This document shows, one piece after another, positions 41,337-45,440 of a stretch of DNA of 45,440 nt (position 1 is its first letter; every line of letters starts with the position of its first letter). The stretch is from Bacilli bacterium (lineage in GTDB: Bacteria > Bacillota_I > Bacilli_A > RF39 > UBA660): positions 1 to 45,440 of the forward strand of contig JAFXTH010000010.1 of NCBI GenBank assembly GCA_017525035.1, written 5' to 3'. The notes under the pieces were generated by a model. It saw only the letters and a program-made list of their open reading frames with translations. It searched no databases and had not been told where the DNA came from. Both the position numbers and the translations under genes were made by a program.

Positions 41337-44036
41337 ATGAAAAACAAGAAAGGTTTTACACTGATAGAAATTATTGCTGCCGTAATAATACTTGGTATTA
41401 TATCGATAGTAGCAGTAGTAACTTACACAAGTAGTATGAAGGAATTTAGAGATAATTATTATACTTCTCTAGAAAGAACACTAGTAGAATCAGGTAAAGA
41501 GTTTTTTGAAGACAATAGAAGCTATAGGCCAACTTCAATATTTACAGCACAAAAAGTACCAATATCAATATTAGAATCAAAAGCATATATTGATGATATA
41601 ACAGATTATAATGGTAATAAATGTGATAAAAGTAGTTATGTTATAGCAATTAAAGCAGCAAAAAATGATTACATATATCATGCGTGTTTAGCTTGTTCAG
41701 AAGACACATATTCAAACCTAGAAGATAAATATTGTGACAGTTCATGGGATGATCCAACAACAGTAAAACCAGACTTAGCAGCAATGGAAGATGCCTATGT
41801 TTATAAAAATACACCACAAGACAAGTTAAGAGAAAAATTAAGAACAGCAGTATCAATAACAAAATTTGATAGAGAAGGAAATGTAGTTGATAGTATCAAT
41901 GGAGATGGAGTAGATGGAATACCAGAAATACTTCCAGAAAACATTGATATAGTAGATACATCAAAAGTAGGAACATATACAGTAACATATAAATATAACA
42001 ATAAAAGTGTAGATAGAAGAGTACACGTTTATGAAAATGGAGCGCCTGAAGTAACAGTATACAAGACGAATGTATATGCAAAAAAGATTGTTGAAACAAC
42101 AGTAACTGAGGAAACAAAGCAAACTACTTATTCATCAGGACAATGGGCTCAAGAAATAAATATAGACTTTCAGCCTGGATCAACATTCTATTCAGAATCA
42201 GGAGAGAAAGTAACACAATACCAATGGAGCAAAGGCGGGCAATGGAAAAATATTTGTGATGACATTCAACCTGATGGGTCATGTCATATTGACTATAGAC
42301 AAGAAATGAATGAAGAAGTGGCATTTAGAGTAGTAGATAATGAAGGAAATATAAGTAAAGAAACAATACCATTAATTATAAGGGTAGATAAAACAGATCC
42401 GTCATGTTCATTAAAGGTGTTAGAAGGAACACCTGGTAAAAACGATTGGTATAATTCAAATATAAAAATTGGTTTTGATGTATTAAAAGACCAAACAAGT
42501 ACAGTAACAGAAGCAAAGAGTGGTATTGAGTTTAACTCAATAAGAAGAGGAACAACAGAGTATAACCAATCACCAAGAACAAGCAGTTTAGAAGCCGTTC
42601 ATTCAGATGAAAGTCAATATGTTTGGTATTATGGATTTGTTGAGGACAAAGCTCAAAACTATGCAAGATGTAGTATTAAAGTAAGAAAAGATTCAGTAGT
42701 ACCAAATTGTTCAATAACAAACCATGCGTCATTAAAATGCACTGATGCAACATCAAAATTAGTAAAAGTATATTTTGGTAAAACAGCAAATAGTGGTGAA
42801 GGTGATGGTTTAGATTATCTAAGTGAATGGACAAGCACAGGATCAGTACCTTCAACTGGAACATGGTACCTAAAGGCAACAGACCATTCAGGATTAACAT
42901 CTCAAATAAGTTCAAACTATTATTTAGTAACATATGATAAAAATGGTGGAAATAGCGGACCAACTAAGACAAGTGAAATAAAAAGAGAAACAGAGCTTGC
43001 AGACTTAACACCAACAGCAAGAAAAGTAGCACATAAGATGATTGGATGGAGTACAAGCAAGACTGCAACAAGTGCTATAACATCACATACAGTTACAAAA
43101 GATGTAACATTATACGCAGTATATCAAAAATGTGGAACAGGATATTATACAGATGCGGTAGGAACAACTTGTGTACAATGTCCAGCAGGATATAGAGATG
43201 GAGGACCAGTAGGAGCTATTGGTGACTGTCAAAAGAAAGTTACAGCAGGATACTTTGTTGATAAAGCAAACGATGCAAACGCAACAGTATGTGCAAAGGG
43301 ATACTATAATGGTGAACATTGGGTTAAATATGGACAAACAAGCGTATGTACACAATGTCCAGCAGGATATAGAGATGGTGCAGCAGCAGGATCTCAAGCT
43401 GGATGTGCAAAATCTGTAGCTGCAAATTATAAAGTTGAAACAGCATATGGTGATGCATCAGTATGTTCTACTGGATATCATTCTTCACCTCATACGGTAA
43501 CTTATGGAAATATAAGCAAATGTACAATAAATACTTATACATTAACATATAACAACAATAGCGGAAGTGGATGCACAAACAAGACAGCTACTCATGGAAG
43601 TGCTTGGGGAAAATTATGTACACCTACACGAGATGGATATGACTTTAAAGGCTGGTATACATCTGCATCAGGTGGAACTGCAGTAACTGCTAGCACAACT
43701 GCTTCTGGTAATATAACAGTTTATGCTCATTGGGAATCATCATGTACAAAAGTTTGGAAGTGTAACAGAGAGACTGGGGGACCAGGTACTTATGAATTGT
43801 GGCTTACATCTTGTAGTGGTGATTACAACTACACTGTTACTGGCTTTAAAGATAACGTTTCAGCTAGTAGTTTTGATACAGGAACAATAAAGACTTATCA
43901 CACTGGCAACCAATATTATAAATGTAAAAACGCAAGTGGAACTTGTGTACAATCATTCAAATACACATGCGAACATGGAAATTGTAGCTCAACATTGTAT
44001 TGTGCTCAAGGATCATGTAAAGTAGTTTGTGAATAA
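41337..44036 (+). CDS. Large prepilin-like surface protein with InlB and Cys-rich repeats
   Basis: An 899-aa protein that begins MKNKKGFTLIEIIAAVIIL: a class of type IV prepilin signal with cleavage after G6, mature F1 and E5, and a hydrophobic helix that would enter the pilus core. Pilins are usually 120-250 residues, so this is far longer. The rest has a PKN-Ig-like region (TVTYKYNNKSVDRRVHVYE), a WSTSKT-type InlB/Listeria-Bacteroides repeat (about 540-595), three Cys-rich 50-60-residue units with CPAGYRDG, a second InlB repeat ending in FKGWYTSASGG, and a Cys-rich C terminus with 14 or so cysteines. Likely role: an adhesive or tip pilin-like surface protein. It lies 29 bases after the Clp-like gene with no terminator between. 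Confidence 0.8.
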   Translation: MKNKKGFTLIEIIAAVIILGIISIVAVVTYTSSMKEFRDNYYTSLERTLVESGKEFFEDNRSYRPTSIFTAQKVPISILESKAYIDDITDYNGNKCDKSSYVIAIKAAKNDYIYHACLACSEDTYSNLEDKYCDSSWDDPTTVKPDLAAMEDAYVYKNTPQDKLREKLRTAVSITKFDREGNVVDSINGDGVDGIPEILPENIDIVDTSKVGTYTVTYKYNNKSVDRRVHVYENGAPEVTVYKTNVYAKKIVETTVTEETKQTTYSSGQWAQEINIDFQPGSTFYSESGEKVTQYQWSKGGQWKNICDDIQPDGSCHIDYRQEMNEEVAFRVVDNEGNISKETIPLIIRVDKTDPSCSLKVLEGTPGKNDWYNSNIKIGFDVLKDQTSTVTEAKSGIEFNSIRRGTTEYNQSPRTSSLEAVHSDESQYVWYYGFVEDKAQNYARCSIKVRKDSVVPNCSITNHASLKCTDATSKLVKVYFGKTANSGEGDGLDYLSEWTSTGSVPSTGTWYLKATDHSGLTSQISSNYYLVTYDKNGGNSGPTKTSEIKRETELADLTPTARKVAHKMIGWSTSKTATSAITSHTVTKDVTLYAVYQKCGTGYYTDAVGTTCVQCPAGYRDGGPVGAIGDCQKKVTAGYFVDKANDANATVCAKGYYNGEHWVKYGQTSVCTQCPAGYRDGAAAGSQAGCAKSVAANYKVETAYGDASVCSTGYHSSPHTVTYGNISKCTINTYTLTYNNNSGSGCTNKTATHGSAWGKLCTPTRDGYDFKGWYTSASGGTAVTASTTASGNITVYAHWESSCTKVWKCNRETGGPGTYELWLTSCSGDYNYTVTGFKDNVSASSFDTGTIKTYHTGNQYYKCKNASGTCVQSFKYTCEHGNCSSTLYCAQGSCKVVCE

Positions 44037-44070
44037 AAAAGAAAGTGGATTAATTTAATCCACTTTTTTC
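44035..44070. terminator. Bidirectional terminator between the pilin-like gene and cotJC
   Basis: AAAGTGGATTA (44042-44052), ATT, TAATCCACTTT (44056-44066), flanked by A run on the left and T run on the right. It serves both convergent transcripts; the end of cotJC lies within it. Confidence 0.9.
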
Positions 44071-44616
44071 TTTTTCATATATTTCTACAAGTTCTTTAAA
44101 TCTAGCAAAATGAACAACTTCTCTTTGCCTTAACCATAATAACGGTCCAATGATATCTGGGTCATCAGTCATATCAATAAGATTTTCATATGTAGCTCTA
44201 GCTTTTTGTTCTGCAGCCATGTCTTCATACAAGTCTGCTATAGGATCTCCTGTGGTAGCAAAATAAGTAACTGTAAAAGGAACACCATTTGAATCAGTAG
44301 GGTATAGTCCTTTGTTGTGCTCTGCATAATTACTTCCAAGACCAGCACGCTCTAATTCTTCAATTGAAGCATCTTTTGTAAGTTGATAAATCATTGTGGA
44401 AATCATTTCAATGTGGCCAAATTCTTCAGTTGCTATATCAGTAAGAAGAGCTTTACCTCTATTATCTGGCATTGAATATCTTTGATTCAAATAACGAAGC
44501 GCGGCACCTAATTCACCATTAGATCCACCATATTGAGTAACTAAGTATTTAGCCATTCTTAAATCTTTCTTTTTAATATTAATTGGATATTGTAATTTCT
44601 TTTGATATTGAAACAT
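44050..44616 (-). CDS. cotJC: CotJC manganese-catalase-like protein
   Basis: A 188-aa protein of the manganese catalase family, similar to CotJC of Bacillus spore coats. ATG 44616 is preferred over 44631 because GGGAGGT lies 6 bases before it; it overlaps the stop of the upstream gene as TAATG. The ferritin-like helices carry the metal ligands: the EEFGHIEM motif (first Glu and His) and a second EQKARATYENL plus REVVHFARF (Glu and His) in the last two helices. CotJC proteins are shorter than full catalases and are thought to be coat-associated; enzyme activity is not shown here. It ends at the shared terminator. Confidence 0.88.
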   Translation of the reverse strand: MFQYQKKLQYPINIKKKDLRMAKYLVTQYGGSNGELGAALRYLNQRYSMPDNRGKALLTDIATEEFGHIEMISTMIYQLTKDASIEELERAGLGSNYAEHNKGLYPTDSNGVPFTVTYFATTGDPIADLYEDMAAEQKARATYENLIDMTDDPDIIGPLLWLRQREVVHFARFKELVEIYEKEKSGLN

Positions 44617-45008
44617 TACATTACCTCCCATGGGAATTTTTCACTAACCCAGTTGAATGGAGTAGAGTTATTACTACCAGTAACATTAATTGGCCCATAT
44701 TTACTTTGATAATCTTCTAATAAATTATCGTAAGTGTTTTTGTAGCTATTAAATAAATTTAAAGCTTCTTTATTATTAGGATTAATATCTAATAAAAGAT
44801 TTAATTCGTGCATAGCAAATTGTGTTTGATCTAAATTAAATAAAAGTTCATCTTTCTCATTTCTTATGTTTACATTAGCAACTTTATAATTTTTATATGG
44901 TTCATATAAATTTCTAAACAAGTTTCCTTTTAAGTAACCTTCATAAGATCCATATAAATTATTATCTGTATTTAAAAATGTATTATTAAAATAATTATAA
45001 TTATTCAT
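44616..45008 (-). CDS. CotJA-CotJB fusion protein
   Basis: A 130-aa protein joining two small spore-coat proteins that are separate genes in Bacillus. The N-terminal part (about 1-50) has YEGYLKGNLFRNLYEPYKNY, the CotJA signature. The C-terminal part (LFNLDQTQFAMHELNLLLDI..., then YQSKYGPINVTG and FNWVSEKFPWEV) is CotJB. ATG 45008 has GGGAGGA just before it; an in-frame TTG at 45023 lies upstream of that site and is unlikely. Its stop overlaps the start of cotJC (TAATG), so the two are coupled, as in cotJABC operons. Confidence 0.8.
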   Translation of the reverse strand: MNNYNYFNNTFLNTDNNLYGSYEGYLKGNLFRNLYEPYKNYKVANVNIRNEKDELLFNLDQTQFAMHELNLLLDINPNNKEALNLFNSYKNTYDNLLEDYQSKYGPINVTGSNNSTPFNWVSEKFPWEVM

Positions 45009-45023
45009 AAATCCTCCCAACAA

Positions 45024-45053
45024 TAAAATATGTCATTTGTCTATCTTAGTTTG
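45024..45053 (-). promoter_or_regulatory. Possible sporulation-type promoter before the cotJ genes
   Basis: On the minus strand, CATATTTTA (complement of 45024-45032) lies just before the ribosome site, and an AC dinucleotide is located 16 bases further upstream. This fits the sigma-K form AC-N16-CATAnnnTA. In this AT-rich DNA a chance match is possible, and sigma-E or vegetative control is not excluded. Confidence 0.25.
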
Positions 45054-45080
45054 GGCATTAGACCAAAATACAAAAAATAC

Positions 45081-45109
45081 TTGATATTTTAACTAATTCT
45101 TGCTAAAAT
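45081..45109 (+). promoter_or_regulatory. Promoter of tRNA-His
   Basis: TTGATA (45081-45086), 17 bases ending TGC, TAAAAT (45104-45109). Confidence 0.75.
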
Positions 45110-45141
45110 AAAGTAGTCTTTTATGAGATATGTAAAAGATG

Positions 45142-45217
45142 GCGGAATTGGTGAAGTGGTTAACACGCCGGATTGTGGCTCCGGTATGCATGAGTTCGAT
45201 CCTCATATTTCGCCCCA
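45142..45217 (+). tRNA. tRNA-His (GTG anticodon)
   Basis: A full cloverleaf: acceptor stem GCGGAAT / ATTTCGC (one G-U), anticodon stem CCGGA/TCCGG with loop TTGTGGC carrying GTG, T stem ATGAG/CTCAT with TTCGATC loop, discriminator C and encoded CCA (45215-45217). The base before the stem (G45141) pairs with the discriminator C, the extra G-1 that identifies tRNA-His. Confidence 0.96.
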
Positions 45218-45229
45218 GTTTAAAATAAA

Positions 45230-45258
45230 AAGAGTCTATTTTATAGATTCTTTTTTTT
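45230..45258 (+). terminator. Terminator after tRNA-His
   Basis: AAGAGTCTA, 5-base loop, TAGATTCTT (one G-U pair), then a T run of more than six. Confidence 0.85.
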
Positions 45259-45266
45259 AAATAAAA

Positions 45267-45275
45267 TGTTATAAT
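45267..45275 (+). promoter_or_regulatory. Extended -10 promoter for the last gene
   Basis: TGTTATAAT with TATAAT at 45270-45275; AAGGAGAATT lies before ATG 45307. Confidence 0.5.
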
Positions 45276-45306
45276 AGTATATATTAATAAAAGTAAGGAG
45301 AATTAT

Positions 45307-45440
45307 ATGAATTATAAGAAAATAGTGGTTGCTGGTGGCGGTGTTTTAGGAAGTCAAATTGCTTTTCAATCAGCTTATTGTGGATACGATGTAACAATAT
45401 GGTTAAGAAGTGAAGATAGTAAAACAAGAACACAACCTAA
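45307..45440 (+). CDS. NAD-binding protein, 3-hydroxyacyl-CoA dehydrogenase-like (3' end outside window)
   Basis: Only the first 44 residues are present. MNYKKIVVAGGGVLGSQIAF shows the Rossmann fold dinucleotide motif GGGVLGS (usual GxGxxG), followed by a helix and the second strand GYDVTIWLR. This is the start of 3-hydroxyacyl-CoA dehydrogenase or a related NAD(P)-dependent dehydrogenase. The identity is a guess from 44 residues; 6-phosphogluconate or other Rossmann dehydrogenases are possible. It has its own promoter after the tRNA terminator. Confidence 0.6.
   Translation, partial: MNYKKIVVAGGGVLGSQIAFQSAYCGYDVTIWLRSEDSKTRTQP

Noticed and set aside
44631-44660. ATG 44631 as start of cotJC
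   Set aside because: It lies on the ribosome binding site (GGGAGGT) that serves ATG 44616.

Overview
The window is very AT-rich DNA from a Bacillota-type (Firmicutes) bacterium. Evidence: strong AGGAGG-type ribosome binding sites, TTG/GTG starts alongside ATG, short-stem rho-independent terminators with long T runs, extended -10 promoters (TGnTATAAT), a ftsY-ylxM-ffh cluster, SipW/TasA-type surface genes, DUF1292 and cotJ genes. TGA is used as a stop and tryptophan is TGG, so this is not a Mycoplasma-type code. An uncultured gut lineage of Bacilli (RF39 or Erysipelotrichales-like) would fit, but that placement is an inference.

Layout. (1) 1-4420: signal-recognition-particle targeting genes (ftsY, ylxM, ffh) with a HerA-like ATPase inserted between ylxM and ffh, closed by a terminator. 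(2) 4418-24395: a 20-kb surface-export locus. It holds three signal-peptidase-I-like genes of the SipW type: one apparently catalytically dead, one fused to a TasA-like domain, one conventional with an acidic tail. It also holds five TasA/camelysin-like or TasA-like-looking small exported proteins (one of them the fusion's C-terminal half, one on the minus strand), two paralogous 335-343 aa exported proteins with a TYAWFT signal motif, a further anchored exported protein, and a 2645-residue YGG-repeat giant surface protein. In the middle sits a cytoplasmic/membrane cassette: an unknown protein, a membrane-anchored McrB-like AAA+ ATPase and a DUF2357-like partner. (3) 24409-27660: a small acidic protein, a coiled-coil protein, a metallophosphoesterase and a multi-pass membrane protein. 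(4) 27681-33936: an adenylate-forming ligase, a hybrid histidine kinase with a DUF1292 protein and a large repeat protein, and a 64-aa orphan. (5) 33960-38269: a heterodimeric ABC exporter and a DUF1307-like lipoprotein. (6) 38295-44070: a Clp-like AAA+ protein with a long Asn/Gln/Pro-rich tail, followed without a terminator by an 899-aa prepilin-like protein with InlB-type and Cys-rich repeats. (7) 44050-45440: cotJC and a cotJA-cotJB fusion on the minus strand, tRNA-His, and the start of an NAD-binding (3-hydroxyacyl-CoA dehydrogenase-like) gene.

How it may fit together: SRP genes deliver preproteins to the membrane; the SipW-type peptidases would mature TasA-like and TYAWFT proteins into an extracellular fibre or matrix. 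The monocistronic 343-aa protein at 6872 has its own promoter, a 5' UTR hairpin, a terminator and an array of operator-like repeats, so it is the best candidate for the abundant, regulated subunit. The AAA+/DUF2357-like cassette inside the same transcription unit is the most novel association here: it suggests an intracellular ATP-driven module tied to the export or assembly of these proteins. No homology search or structure prediction was run; all family names are from motif recognition.
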